Program-made: the position numbers and the translations under genes
Assembly (NCBI GenBank): GCA_019915135.1
Contig: JAHLMK010000012.1
Coordinates: 434,001-498,000, forward strand
From: Strobilurus pachycystidiatus
Lineage: Eukaryota; Basidiomycota; Agaricomycetes; Agaricales; Physalacriaceae
DNA: 64,000 bases
Direction of reading: 5' to 3'
Part shown: positions 41,535 to 53,140 of the stretch, piece by piece
How the letters are laid out: each line of letters starts with the position of its first letter
How positions within the stretch are numbered: position 1 is the stretch's first letter
Notes under the pieces: generated by a model
The model's database searches: none
The model's input: only the letters and a program-made list of their open reading frames with translations
Told to the model about the DNA's origin: nothing

Positions 41535-41939
41535 TCTTATTTCTTCATAGAAACTCCTTTACTTGTCTAAGTCTAACCACCTTAGTCTATAAAAGACCTT
41601 AGTCGTTTAGTCTACTTAGCCAGGTCCTATAGAATTTCTCCTTAGTTCGCTTTTATACACGCTTGTATTTCCCTTACACTTTATTCGAAACTCCTCTTGA
41701 CTTTTGAGAAGTTTGCCCTGCCTGGACTTGGCCTTTTAAGGCGTTTTTGCCTTAGCACCTTAGGTCTCGAGGTCCTTTTCTTTCTTCAAATAAAAATCAC
41801 ACTTGTTTTTAATGAAAAGCGGATTTTATTGTTGTCGGGCGGGTGCGTGCGGTAGATGTACATGTAGATAAAATGTTCGTAAATTGTTCTAAGAAAGCCA
41901 GGCGGCGGCGGCGAAGGGGAAACTGCCCGCGACGAAGTC
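41535..41939. other. Intergenic between convergent Y and Z of D
   Basis: About 400 bp with the 3' ends of Y and Z and the internal polypurine tract; no gene seen. Confidence 0.6.
41691..41707 (-). other. Internal second polypurine tract of element D
   Basis: TCAAAAGTCAAGAGGAG is identical over 17 bases to the terminal tract of D at 38260-38276. B has its own pair, differing in the purine run, in the equivalent place. Confidence 0.65.
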
Positions 41940-44076
41940 CTACTTCTTGCCAATGATCTCCCTGACTTTCTTCTGCGCGGTGGGCGGCAACGTGAAGTAC
42001 CACGACAGGATCAGGTTGACCCGGTCGGTGACTTCTTGTTGATCCATCGAGGGGAGGAAGTCGCGCGCGGATGAGGTTGGCGCGACGGTGTGGCGCGAAG
42101 ATCCTTCGCCTGCGTTGGCGGCCCTTCGCTTCTTGTCCTGCTCAGCCTTCTCTCTCTCCGTGACGAGACGGAGGGGCGACATGAGAGAGACGCGACGCGT
42201 CGACTCTCGGCGTGCGCGCGGGGCTTCGATCTCTTCGAGTTCTTCGTCGTCGTCGTCGTCCGGTACCGGGGTCGGGGCTCGTTTCGCCTTGGCCTTCCCC
42301 TTCTCCTTCTTCTTTGGGGGTTCGACCACCTCGACCTCGCTATCTTCCTCGACATCTCTCCGACGCTTCTTTGACTGCGCCGTTGCCTCTTTCTTCTCCT
42401 GCACTTCCGACTTGACGGCCGTTCCTCGACGCGCAGGGTAGACATAACGCGCGCTCGAGATCTTCTTGTCGCTGACCAGCGGCTGCGCCAGTTTCTGCAA
42501 CTTGGCCCGAAGACGCCCATCGAGACTCATCCAAGTTGGCGCCTTTGGCTCCCGGTCCCAGACGAGCAGGCACGGACCGTAGATCCCCCGACTCAGGGAA
42601 CATTGGTCGCAGCTGGTCTTGTTCCCGCGGTCGCTCGAGCGCATCCGGTTGAATGTGCATACGACGCTACGCTGCTCACAGGCGAGACAGTGCGCGTCGT
42701 CGTCGTACAGGGGAACGCGCCTGGTCATCTTGCTGGAGGCTTCCGTCGTTCCTTCTTCGGCCTCGGTTTCTCCTTCGGCGTCCTCCTCGACCTCCGAAGG
42801 TTCCTTGTCTCGTGGTTCGACCTTGGCGATGACTTTGGGCCTGATTCGGGTGTTAGGAGGGTATAACGGCGCCACGAATCGTTTAACCACGTACTTGTAA
42901 ACTGTCTTGGGCCCAAGCCCTTTCTTCGCCATGTGTCGTTTGGCGGCGGGGACTTCCACTGCCTTCATGGTTTTGGCTGGTGAGTGGGGCTTTGGTTGGG
43001 GACGGGGCCGCGTGGCTACAGGTGTGGGGGATTTCGTTGCCAGCTCGTCTTCTTCCTGGTCACTGCCTTCCTCGGCGGCCAAATCCTGCATCGTTCGCAG
43101 CGGCGTTCCCACACGTTCCCCGTCTTCGCCCTGATCGCCCTCCTTCTCGTCGCGTCCTGCGGCTTCCGGCGCGGCTTCTTCTTTCGTGAAAAGCTGAAGC
43201 TGGCTGAGCGTCGCCACTTCTTCAATCAGAAGGTCCAGGATGTGGCGGAAGGAGAAATAGACGGGCTGGGAGGTGCGGGCGTCCTTGAGTGCCGGGATCA
43301 GTCGACCCCAGAATTCCTCCGCTACCTCCGTTCGTGGTACGAAGGACCAGAGCTGCTCGGGCACGAGAAATACGACTTGCGTGTCGTCTTCCTCGAGTTC
43401 GAGGGCTATGTCTGGCCGAGCGCGGGGGTTACCTAGAAAGCGAGGCGCCGGCGGTTCGTTATTCTTTGGACCGAGTTCCACTTGATCGAGGGCCCGAGTG
43501 AGGGCGGTTTCGACGCGTTCCAGAGGTGAGTCAATGGCGGCGTCTAGCGTCTCGAGCACATCCTGAAATTCCGTCCAGAAGACGGCATCGGCACGGTAGG
43601 TCTTGTAGCCATGTCCCTCCAGAATTTTTCTGGTACGCTCCGGCGTCGCCGACAGCTCCTGTGCTAACGCCAGGTCTATACCCGCTGCTCGCAATCCGAC
43701 TGGTACGCGGTTGTTCAGGAGGAACCCGCTATAGTCGAACAACGGCCTTGCATCAGGTAGTTCCTCGGGACGCGCGTCTACCTGTTTTGACTCGTTTTTA
43801 GCCGTTCTTTTTCTTTTTCCCTGTCACGTCTGGCTTACCTTGACAGCCTTTTCGACGCGCTCTTCCTCTGGGGAGGCCTCCTTTTCGTTCGCAGGGGTGG
43901 GCGACTTCTCCTTTAGGTAAGTTAGTTCGCCTCCCTGCTGTGCCTTGTTGGTGGAGACGCACTTTGTTCTCCGGGGCGACCTCTGGTGTTGGCGACGACA
44001 TGGTGGGTGCGGTTGAAGGTGCGTGGACTTGCCCAGGCTTCTTTTCTTCGCTTCGTGCATCACCTTCGTTGCTCAT
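41940..44076 (-). CDS. Accessory gene Z of element D: Zn2Cys6-like protein (sense, 3 exons)
   Basis: Minus-strand exons 44076-43963, 43910-43839 and 43781-41940, phase 0, encode 675 residues. The short first exons (MSNEGDARSEEKK...) are variable; the third opens with ELPDARPLFDYSGFLLNN, aligning with RPLFDYGGFLTN of B. The cysteine cluster CLACEQRSVVC ... CDQCSLSRGIYGPC has the same C-x2-C-x6-C and C-x2-C-x9-C spacing. Acidic runs and basic NLS-like segments (KKRRRDVEE, PPKKKEKGKAK) follow, and the end DRVNLILSWYFTLPP matches the end of B. Both introns are conserved in position; the first ends in the shared sequence CTNACTTACCNAAAG, which holds branch site and acceptor. The frame is intact although pol is dead. 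Confidence 0.85.
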
Positions 44077-44482
44077 CACCTTTAAGCTTTCTCGTTCGTA
44101 GCCGGGCACAGCCCTGCCCGAGTCGTGCGTCATAGTCTCAAGGGGCTATGACCCTTTTTCTTTCCATTTCCTCGTTACGAAGGTCTCATGTACCGTATTT
44201 AGAGCCCAAAATTTCATTTTTATTTCGAAATTATAGTCTTTAGAATAAATGGGACCATTGTCCCTCTATTCCCTTCTTACTTTTTCTGATGACGTCCCCG
44301 TCATCCTGCCAGAGCACTTGCTAGATTTCGGACACCACTGGCTCAACGGCTGAGCGCCTCGCCTCGGACTTGGTTTCAAACCCGAGCGCCGGTTCGAGTA
44401 CCTCTGCTGCCAGTCTTGCATCCTTAACTGTCATTTGCATCCAAATCTTTTTGGTACGGCCTCTTCGTTACTACTTTTTGAT
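44077..44482. other. Intergenic between pol and Z of D
   Basis: 406 bp without a gene. Contains the conserved palindrome-plus-TATA block at 44228-44308. Confidence 0.6.
44228..44308 (-). promoter_or_regulatory. Conserved block upstream of gene Z in D
   Basis: Counterpart of 10618-10700: GATGACG-x4-CGTCATC palindrome at 44288-44305 (with a different loop, so the stem is kept while the loop varies), GAATAGAGGGACA and GACTATAA near 44230-44237. Confidence 0.5.
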
Positions 44483-47400
44483 CTAAGTAGTTTTCGCAAT
44501 CATATCCAACGCTTTTCCGACTCCGCGACTGATACGCCTAAGCCTAGAGAAGAATGTTTCTCCTAAAGCAATAGGGTCCCTTCTGGCTACGAAGGGGATT
44601 ACTCGAAATTGAGCTATCTTATCCCTCCAGATGGTGCCATCCAGCTCACATACCACATAATTCCCTGCGGATGTCCTGGAAACCACCGCAAAAGGTCCCA
44701 TAAAGCGTTCTTTAAACTTGGCGTTCATTTCGGCTTCAATCCGGGTGTTTCGTACTAACACTAATTCACCTGTTTTGAATACATAACGCGGAATGCTGTT
44801 GTTGAATTCCTCCATGAACTTCTCCGCTGCCTTCTGCTTGTTCAGAAGGACTTTAGACTTTAACCTTGCCGTATCGCCTTTGTGTTTTATTAACTGCCTT
44901 GCTCGGAGTGCAACCAAATCCGAGTGCGATACAAGGTGATCTGGCATGTCCACCAGCCAAGTAATCTCCACCAGGTCCATAGGCATTATAGGTTCACAGC
45001 CCGTTACAGCATGGAAGGGAGAAGTTCCTATACTCCTTTTGATAGTGATTCGTTCTGCCCATAGGACTTCGTGTAGATACTCCGGCCAATGTTCCGGATT
45101 TCCTTTACACACCTTAAAGAGTGACTGGCGAATATCCCAATGTCCTCTTTCGACTTTACCATTTGCCTGTTTGTTATAGGCGGTAATCAGGATACCCGTG
45201 ATGCCATATTTCTCCTCTATGTGTCTAAGGGCTTTCTTGATAGCTGGGCCATTGTCCGTTACAATCTCCTTGATGCAGCCCCAGCGGCAGAGAATGTCCT
45301 CAAAGATCCATTCTCCTAGTGTTTCCGCTGTCTCATCTCGGAGAGCTTTGGCTTCTGGCCAACCTGTCAGACCACACCTTGCCACGGTAACCGCGTTGAA
45401 CCCAGCCCACTTGGATGGTTGTTTCTTTTTGGCTGAATGTTCCCCGGCCTTGGGCATTCGGAAGGTGTCTATGTAGGCCCTCTCGAATATCCCAGGTGTA
45501 GAGGTGATGGTTGGCGCTATCTTTATGTTTCGTTTCTGTCTCTTTTGACATATAAGGCAAGATCGCACATACCACCGTATGTCTACCTCCATCCCTGGCC
45601 ACCAGAACCGTTTGGTAAGTAGCTGAAGCACCGAGTACTGACCTTTATGACCAGCTCTGTCATGCATAGCTTTACAAATCGGAATCCTTTCCTTCGGGAG
45701 GAGTACCCGGCGGAGATTTCCATCTAAGTGAGATCTATATAGTTTCTCGTGTCTCATTGAAAAGTCCTGACTCCATTTTTCGAAGTCCTCATCCTCCTGG
45801 ACTTTACTCCCGACCAAGTGTGGCTGGAGATCCGGCAACCTATTTTCCCAAAGGCGTTCTCGCTTGCTTTTTACTATGCTAGGGAACTCCTCGATCTCCA
45901 TCCACTCCTCAATGTCCTTGATACCAGTTAACGCGGAGGTCCTGATCGCCTTAGATACTTTCATATGCTTTGGCAAGGGACTTCTGACTTTCCTGACTGT
46001 AGCCTCCCCTAGTATCGATATCATATCTGAATGTCTCAAACTCCAGGGGTTTGTCTTCGGTCGGAAGGTCCTCAGGTTCTTGATATTCAAAGCTATTGAT
46101 TCGATCGTCCTCATCCCCTTGAGCGGGTCTGGGTATTACTTCGTCGTTCTCCGAAGCAGGACGGCGGCTAAGACCGTCTGGACCATGGACTTTTCCTGGT
46201 ACGTGTATAAGCTTGAAATGGTACATCAAAATCTCCTCTGCCCATCTTTGTAGGTTGGCATTGGCTAGGGAGTCAATATTCGACAGCATCCCTTTGATGT
46301 ACTTAGCATCTGTTTCAATCTCTAGTTTTCTACAACCTAGGAGATAGTACTTACACGCGGACAATGCCCGGAACAGACCAAACAATTCCCTCTTTGCTTG
46401 GGAGTACCTGGCTTCTCGGTCGTTGAGTGTTAAAGACATGAACTTGGCATAGTATCTTTTCTTCGGGTCATCCGGATCTACTTGGGATAGGTAATATCCT
46501 ACCGCTTAGTAAGAAGTATCTACCGACAAGGTGATCGGAGTTGACCATTCGTAATTCAAGGGTTTTAGCATCGGACAAGTCCTAACTGCTTCCTTGAGGA
46601 GGTCCATACTAGCTTGTTCAATATCCGTCCATTGAAACTTCGTTATGTCCTTAGTCAACCGGGTAAGAGGTAAGGCTTTCTTCGAGTAGTCTTTCACGAA
46701 GGCCCTGAAGATCCCCGCGGTCCCTAGGAAAGCTCTGACTTCGGTCAGTGCCTTGCAAGGTGGCCAATCAGAAATCACCTTAACTCTTTCTTCTGCCGGT
46801 TTCCTTCCTTCATAAGTGCAGACATGTCCTACGACTACTATTTCTTCCGCACATATGATGGCTTTATGTCCAGAAAAGGTGCCTCCGGCATATTTCATTC
46901 GTTGTATAATACGATTCATATTTAGAAGGTGTTCCCAGACAAAGCGCCTAACTTCTGGATGCCCCGGAAGCGTTTCATAACTTCCATCCGGCTGTACATA
47001 TCTAGTGGCTGGACCACGGACAGGTACATCATCGATGTAAGGTCTTGTGAACGCCGGTATCTCATCCATTAGAATGGTTGTAACGTCGTCGTGAAATATT
47101 GGAACCGAATTGGTCCATCCCATAGGTAAAGTCTTTAATCGTAAAGCACCGTAAGGTGTTGAGAAGGTAGTCATATCGCGAGAGGCAGTGGCCAGTAGCC
47201 GTTCATCATACCCGACATACAAGTCCAGGGTACCTCCACAGGCTCTTCCTGCGAACGCTTCAGCTAACTCCTCTGTAGCAGGAGGCAACCCCGAATGTGC
47301 GATGGTTACCGCGTTAAGAGGTTCCAAGCTATGTACCAAACGGAGTTTCTTGCCATCCTTTTTCACTACACAGAACCACCTTGAGCGATATGAAGAGTTC

Positions 47401-48368
47401 GAAGGTTCATATACGCCTGAGTCTAGTTTGTGCTTGATTATCTTACAGACTTCATCGTAGATTCCTGGGGGTATAGGTATGTTTCTTAACACCCACGGAG
47501 TATGTGGAATAACGGGTATATCGACAGGTGGAAAGTACTCTGGGTCAAAATGTCCTTTTTCCATTTCCTCCCAGGCGAATCCCGCATTCTGTCCACACAT
47601 AAGTTGGTCTACGATTCGTCTTTCCACCGAAGTCAGAAAATCTCCAGGGTGGTCCGCTTGTAGTTGTTCACGTCTTTCCGCAGTATACCTTCCAGTTGGT
47701 ACGAAGGGCGGGGGATCTGGACTGAGTTCAGGCATTCCTGCTAGAGGATCGCCTTTGATATGTCGTTTGATCCTGAATTCTTCGGGTAGAGTCCCCAGAT
47801 GGGCTTTGGTTTTCAGCGCCATCGGTTTATACTTTTTCCCGGCGAACACGCCTCGTACTGGACGTTGACTTTCCAACTCCAGGAACTTGTCCTGTGCTTC
47901 CGTCACATAATCTTTAGGTAGCGTTACTGAAAGTCCTGAGAATGATTTGTGCAACTCCTGTGGTACCCCATAGAAGAGATTCATGGTTACTGTGGCGTGG
48001 GACTTAGTTCGTTCTTGATCTTCGGCAATTCCCTTTATGTTAAACACCTTTCGAAATCCTTGTACCTTGGTTGCGTTGATTTCTTTCAATAAACCCCGAG
48101 GCGTTACCAGGCTAGCTGGGACAGTTCCTGGCACCGTAGAGGCTTTTATAAAGGCATGTTGTTTCCTAAGGCTTTTTGCCGCCTTGTCTATGTACGCAGG
48201 AGATTTCTTCAGGTAGAGGGACGTTAAGGCTCCTTCTCGGAAGTGTGCTTCATTTTCTCCTGGTACCCATGTTTGCTTGACTTCTACATTACCATTAGGT
48301 GATCTTTCCAGGATCAACACCGCCTCTCCGTAGGCGTTTCCTACTTCCTTGAGTCCAGGTGAAAACCC
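44483..48368 (-). pseudogene. pol: Pol of element D, disabled by a stop and a frameshift
   Basis: The frame aligns with B Pol over its whole length: PYIDDVPV in RT, RNase H, integrase zinc region (CLICQKRQ), YIDTF, VTDNG, GKVERGH, RFMGPFAVV. It breaks twice. TAA at 46506-46508 follows SVDTSY where B reads CAG (CAA to TAA would do). Near 45988-45992 two bases are missing relative to B (GAA-ATA-GTA-CGG against GAA-A-GTC-AGA), shifting the frame just before the integrase part. The reading frame upstream is entered at the conserved GGGTTTT (48362-48368). The stop at 44483 gives the same C-terminus type as B (DMIAKTT). Confidence 0.9.
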
Positions 48369-49516
48369 TGTTGCCCCGGTGGTAACATATGCCTAGGTAT
48401 TTGTCCTCGTCGGTACGACGGTATGGTCAACTTTTTGCCATTGGTATTATCTGTCAGAGTCCCCAAGGCGTTTCCATTGGACAAGTTCGTAATTACCAGA
48501 TTGGATACAATCTCGAATGGTCTACCTAATAGGACTTCATAGGCGGGGTCCTCCAGAACATGCAACTGGAGGTAGTACACAATCCCTTCGAAGTCAAAGG
48601 GTACATTGCGGGCTAACCCAAGTGTACTAGTCCGTCCTTTATCCGCGCTTTCCATGGTTATTTTGAAGTTGGGATCATAAGAAACCCCTAGTTCTAACGC
48701 AGCTTTCAGCGAGATTGAGGCGATTTGAGAACCCCCGTCAATGAGACTTTCCTTCTTTCCGTTGCGGTTTATCATAGGCCAGAAAGTCCTTAGATCAGCG
48801 TTCTCTGGTGCAATGTTTCCCGTAGTCATGTGGAATGGTCCAGTATATTGCCCTCCAGTGAGGTTTATGAACTGTTCCACCGCATCGTGAACTACAATTC
48901 CTCCAATCGGCAAGTTGTCTCGTGCTTGTAAGTTAACTGAGTATAACTCCGGTTGGTAGTCGTCTTGTACCGTTTCGGTCAATTCTTCCTGTTGGAGTAC
49001 CGAAACCGGCGCATTTCGTTTTCTAATGAAGTCCGATATGCTTTGCTGCCACGGAGGATTCGTTGCTAAAAGAGCTTCCGGAAGTAAGAACTTCCATGCT
49101 TCTCTCCAGCTCGGATTCTTGTGTAGCAATTCTTGCGCTAAGCTGCGGCGTTGGAAACTTTTGACCTTCTGCTGAGGGTGTAAGGTCTTCTGGTTCGTTG
49201 GTGTACTCGAAGGTAGAGTTGAATCTACCTTAGGCTGCACTGCAGGCGCAGGTTCTTCCATAGCCAGAATCTCCTCAAGAATTTCCTGATCCACAGGAGG
49301 TATTTCTTGGGTGACTTCAGGTTTAGTGAAGGTTACCTTTGGCGATACCGGGGCTTTAGGAGGTATTACCACGGAGACCCGGTCCCGAGGCCAAGGTATT
49401 TTTATCTTTTCCGGTGTTGAAACCGGTTTGGAATGATTATCTTTATTACTTTGTCGAGTTTGAACAGTCAACTGGCTCTCCGGAGGAGTCTGTGCACTAG
49501 GCACTCCTTCCTTCAT
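48341..49516 (-). CDS. Retropepsin-like protease ORF of element D
   Basis: Starting at the ATG whose A is the last base of the gag stop (TGATG overlap), the frame gives about 391 residues. The protease signature SLIDGGSQIASISLK again has Asp-Gly-Gly in place of Asp-Thr/Ser-Gly, and the distal strand is YEVLLGRPFEI as in B. The N-terminal half is proline-rich and less conserved. The frame is open and ends just downstream of the pro-pol heptamer. Its shared variant signature in two diverged elements shows that this is a family trait, not decay. Confidence 0.85.
   Translation of the reverse strand: MKEGVPSAQTPPESQLTVQTRQSNKDNHSKPVSTPEKIKIPWPRDRVSVVIPPKAPVSPKVTFTKPEVTQEIPPVDQEILEEILAMEEPAPAVQPKVDSTLPSSTPTNQKTLHPQQKVKSFQRRSLAQELLHKNPSWREAWKFLLPEALLATNPPWQQSISDFIRKRNAPVSVLQQEELTETVQDDYQPELYSVNLQARDNLPIGGIVVHDAVEQFINLTGGQYTGPFHMTTGNIAPENADLRTFWPMINRNGKKESLIDGGSQIASISLKAALELGVSYDPNFKITMESADKGRTSTLGLARNVPFDFEGIVYYLQLHVLEDPAYEVLLGRPFEIVSNLVITNLSNGNALGTLTDNTNGKKLTIPSYRRGQIPRHMLPPGQQGFHLDSRK
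48362..48368 (-). promoter_or_regulatory. Candidate -1 frameshift heptamer, pro to pol (D)
   Basis: GGGTTTT in the protease frame, identical to 6671-6677 in B. Confidence 0.55.
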
Positions 49517-51354
49517 CAAGCCTTGCCGAAACCCGAAAATGGTTCACTACTGAACTCGCTTTCCTGGGGAGTCATTTGCATATATACCGAAGGATCCGGC
49601 GCGAATTCATCTTCTTGGGATTGGAACGCGGAGACCTTGGTTGCATTTTCTTGCTGGTATTTCTGTACCTGTTCCCAAGGACTTAGCGGTTGCTTCGCAT
49701 TGGTCCTTTGAATGGGTTGTCCATTTTGTAAGTGGTAGATGTTTGTCCCCCCTGGTTTGAATATATGACCTTGGGTTTCACACATTTCTTTCACCGGACA
49801 ATTGGCGATTATATGCCCCACATCCCGGCAGAAATAACATCTTCCATCGTTTACTACAAACTTGTTGCCTGGAGGAATCGCACCTTGCGGAGTCTTATAG
49901 ATCCCGTTAGGCAGATTGGTCGGAAGCGAAACGCCATTCATTGGAGTTTGTAAATACACACTAGGTGTTTCTTGTACATAGCCTTGTGAACGCAGACCTT
50001 GAATGTTGGTCCTTTGCAGACTCTCCAGGACTGCCGTCAAGAGTTTCTGATCATTCTTTCTAGATTCCTCTCGATCTTTCTCTCCTTTCTGGATAACGTC
50101 CTGGAGCGAGGCTATACGGTTCAGGTATTCGTCCAGTTCCTCGGTCTTGACCCGCGACGTTGACATAGGGACTAAGTCCCTGGAAAACGCGTTCGTGGTT
50201 GGGGGACCAGATACCCATTTGTCCGTGAGGAAGTAATTGGAGACTGCCTTGGCTACTTGATCCAAGGTAAAATCATACGTTGGAGTAGTTCCAGCGACTG
50301 CTGTCTTTAACACTTCCTGCCTTAGATCTCCTAGGACATTGTGCCAGATTCCTTCCGTAAGGGAGGACTTTATATACTCAATAGCACCTTTGTTGGTTAC
50401 CTCTCCACTCTGAATCAAAGCTTCCAGGATATGGAGAACTTCGCGCGAGAACGCTTCCCAATACTGTTTGTTATTAACAGGCCGGGCGATGTAAGGTTCC
50501 AAAGCGTCCTTGAGGTCACTGGGGACATACTCCGGATCGTTCTTACCCTTCGAGTAGGAGGCTAAGATTGATTCCTTGAAGTCTGCCCAAACACCTTTTG
50601 CATAGTCTGCATGCCGGTGCCAGCGTTTCCTCTGTTCATGGCCTGCGTAGAAGGCAGCCATCTCCATTTTGGTTCCTTGTTCCTTGACGTTCGAGACATC
50701 GAAGATCCAGTCACAAGTCGCGAAGAATTCCCTAATATCTTCTCCAGTTTTGCCTTTGCATTTGGGGGCGTTGTTGGAGAAAGGTATGGGGACCTTTTTG
50801 TCCTTGATTTCTGCTTTTGCCTCATCACTGAGTTCGTCAGAAGGGATTAACTTTCTAACAGCAGCCATTGCGGGCATAGTGTTGGTTCGTGGGTTGGAGT
50901 TTCCGAAGTTAATAAACGTAGGAATCGGTGGTAAACTGTCGTCGTCTTCTAAACTAGTTAGAGGACTTCCAAAAGGTGTGGAGTTCGTAGAACTAGGCGA
51001 GATTTCGGAGGCTGAAGATCGCCTTTGGCTGGTAGTAGCTCGCGAAGGTGTTTCAGGATCCGAAGTAGCTCTTCTCCTAGTAGATGCTTGGGGCGTCGGT
51101 GGTACTTTTGTTCCACGTTTCGACTTTTTGGACTTTGGTGTTGACGGGTTCGCTAAACGCTTTTGAGCTGCAGCAACTTCTTGGGGAGTTCCGTTGAAGA
51201 GAGATCCGGCTGTAGGTCGTTTGGTTCGAAGCCGACTTGCTATCCCAGAGTTTGTAGGACTTGATGATCCTGCAATGACTGGTTTTGCTTTTGGTGGTGG
51301 CGGGTTTGCTTGGTTCTGACTGTTGGTATAACGTTCAGAGTTCCTAGCAGCCAG
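49516..51354 (-). CDS. gag: Gag of element D (probable CTG start)
   Basis: From a CTG at 51354-51352, which follows an in-frame TAA by six codons, the frame is open for 612 residues. The first ATG is at 50877 (MPAMAAVRKLIPSDELSDE). The segment before it is conserved with B: LAARNSERYTNSQNQ against LAARNSGRYTNSQNR, and ASRLRTKRPTAGSLFNG against TSRLRSNRPIAGSLYNG. The CTG has a purine at -3 and G at +4. Near the C-terminus is the zinc knuckle CYFCRDVGHIIANC. Packaging and particle formation are the expected roles. The gene ends in TGATG overlap with the protease ORF. Confidence 0.85.
   Translation of the reverse strand: MAARNSERYTNSQNQANPPPPKAKPVIAGSSSPTNSGIASRLRTKRPTAGSLFNGTPQEVAAAQKRLANPSTPKSKKSKRGTKVPPTPQASTRRRATSDPETPSRATTSQRRSSASEISPSSTNSTPFGSPLTSLEDDDSLPPIPTFINFGNSNPRTNTMPAMAAVRKLIPSDELSDEAKAEIKDKKVPIPFSNNAPKCKGKTGEDIREFFATCDWIFDVSNVKEQGTKMEMAAFYAGHEQRKRWHRHADYAKGVWADFKESILASYSKGKNDPEYVPSDLKDALEPYIARPVNNKQYWEAFSREVLHILEALIQSGEVTNKGAIEYIKSSLTEGIWHNVLGDLRQEVLKTAVAGTTPTYDFTLDQVAKAVSNYFLTDKWVSGPPTTNAFSRDLVPMSTSRVKTEELDEYLNRIASLQDVIQKGEKDREESRKNDQKLLTAVLESLQRTNIQGLRSQGYVQETPSVYLQTPMNGVSLPTNLPNGIYKTPQGAIPPGNKFVVNDGRCYFCRDVGHIIANCPVKEMCETQGHIFKPGGTNIYHLQNGQPIQRTNAKQPLSPWEQVQKYQQENATKVSAFQSQEDEFAPDPSVYMQMTPQESEFSSEPFSGFGKA
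49528..49534 (-). promoter_or_regulatory. Candidate -1 frameshift heptamer, gag to pro (D)
   Basis: GGGTTTC in the Gag frame (TC-G GGT TTC-GGC), identical to 5508-5514 in B and at the same distance class from the gag stop. Confidence 0.55.
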
Positions 51355-51422
51355 GTCGTTGTTTGGAATTTAAGACTTCGCAGATGCCTTGGTAGGTTTC
51401 GTTGAAATCAAAATATATCACC

Positions 51423-51440
51423 CCCTCGCGGTGGGCTCCA
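51423..51440 (-). other. Primer-binding site of element D
   Basis: TGGAGCCCACCGCGAGGG on the minus strand, 5 bases from the LTR end; one base different from B. Confidence 0.6.
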
Positions 51441-51445
51441 AAATA

Positions 51446-53140
51446 TGATATGCACGTTCGAAATAGACCTCTAAAAAGGGACTATGAAATCTATCCTATC
51501 TATCCTTATATCTCACTAATACTCCTTGTGGGAGCGAGGCTGGTGTAGTTGTTCAAAGGAACAAGTACTTTTGGTATTGGAACAATAGAGATGTATTACA
51601 AACTTGCGTTCGAGTAGTTTTAGGGGGTGTAGGGAGATTGATTCACAAAGTCGAACAAGATAATCTGAAAGTCGTAGGCCGAAGTCACAACGTACGGAGA
51701 CCTTAAACAGCGCGAGGCAATGTAGCTCCTTCTTATTGATCGTTCTTTTATACAAGGTGATTGTCTTATGGCAGGCCGCTACCGTAGGTGTTTATGCTAC
51801 TGGACTGCTACCAAGTAAGGCGATTTCCTTGTCTTTAAACCAAACTTCTAGTGTCTTGGACTGGGACCAAAGATTCCGTAAGGTGTTTCAGACGATAACA
51901 ACACTCGTTCAAACTCAACTAAACTCCTCAAAGGCGAATACTTCACAACAGAGCGTGATTGCAAGGCAGAACTACTTGCAACCCGGCCTTCTAACGAACA
52001 CAAGGGTCTAACGCCAAGTGGTGTCGTTTGGTATTGTCTTAGTGACTTGGAGGATAGGAACCTATGAGTTCTTCAAGGAGTTTGCTAACACCTGATATCG
52101 CCTAAATGGTTCTAAGGTCTTTTTGGGGCTTTCAAGGTCTTTTGGGTTCTCTCAAATTCAGAGTAAGTTGAGTCGAAACTTGAGTTAGATTCACTACAGC
52201 GACTGCGTATTACTAGCGGATACTGTGGGGGCACTAAGCTACCTATCTACTGGCGCTTGCTGGCCTTTTATACTATTCCTACTATTCTGTACTGTAAGCG
52301 GGTTTACTACTCGTCGGGCCTCTCGGAGGTCGAGTCATTCTGTACTAGCGTCCTGATTGGCTATCCCTGTTCGAAACAGCCGACCCGGGAGAAGACTGAA
52401 CACTTGGTCAGCGCCAAGTGCGCCACACCACCGATCTGACTCTTCCTTAAGTCTATTTCTGTCTCCCGAGGTTCCGCTTGTCTTGGCAAAACTCCTTAAT
52501 GAGTTCTTTCGTGTCTTTAGGCGTTGGTTGGGTTTATCCTTAGCGCTTGGAAGGTAATTCATTTTCGACAACCCAGTGACGCCACATCAATATGTGAGTT
52601 CCAGTGAGGTACAAGGTCCATGATCGGGCCTTTTAGCCAGGTCTATCTTTAGTGATCGGCGGCGGCGGATCGAAGTCCGTTTTCTTTGGTGCGGGGCGTC
52701 GGAGCGGAGATCACTATTCCGAAGGCGCCATGGCCCGGAAGAGAGATCTTCTCCTTTGATCTATTCTTGGTCGCGCGAGTTCTGACTTGGCACGAGTAAA
52801 CTCCTTGAGCCTTCTTGGTAGAGTATCTCCTGCCTGGGTACTTTCCGTAGTGCTATTTCTGGTAGGCACTTGTCGTTGCATGACCGACACGGTTGAATGA
52901 ACTCCTGGTTTTAAGAGTACAACGCTTGGATAATGATATTCGGAGTTAAGGAGTATGATCGGTCGATCATACCGCGTCCTAAAGGCGCGTATCCCTTAGT
53001 CCTGGAGACTTGCCTGCGTTAAGGTAGTTTCTCCGTGTGTCTCTCTGGTCGTTGTGCTGTGACTGGAAGTCCTGGCATAGACTCCGACAGGAATCGCAAA
53101 ATTCCCTGGTTCTGGCACTAGGATTCTACAATGCGTATCA
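51446..53140 (-). repeat. 5' LTR of element D
   Basis: 1695 bp, from TGATACGC (53140) to GCATATCA (51446) on the minus strand. TATA box at 52264-52272. Confidence 0.95.

Larger units (their letters stand above)
36564..53140 (-). mobile_element. Giant Gypsy LTR retrotransposon D with accessory genes X, Y, Z
   Basis: The element is 16,577 bp on the minus strand, with two 1695-bp LTRs that I find to differ at a single base (36711 against 51593). It has a PBS, gag, pro, pol, genes Z, Y and X, two polypurine tracts, and TSD ACGG. It is the same family as B but a different lineage: proteins are similar throughout yet clearly diverged, and LTRs align only in parts. The pol gene has a nonsense mutation and a frameshift, so D cannot have moved with its own pol in its present form. 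X, Y and Z remain open. Confidence 0.93.
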
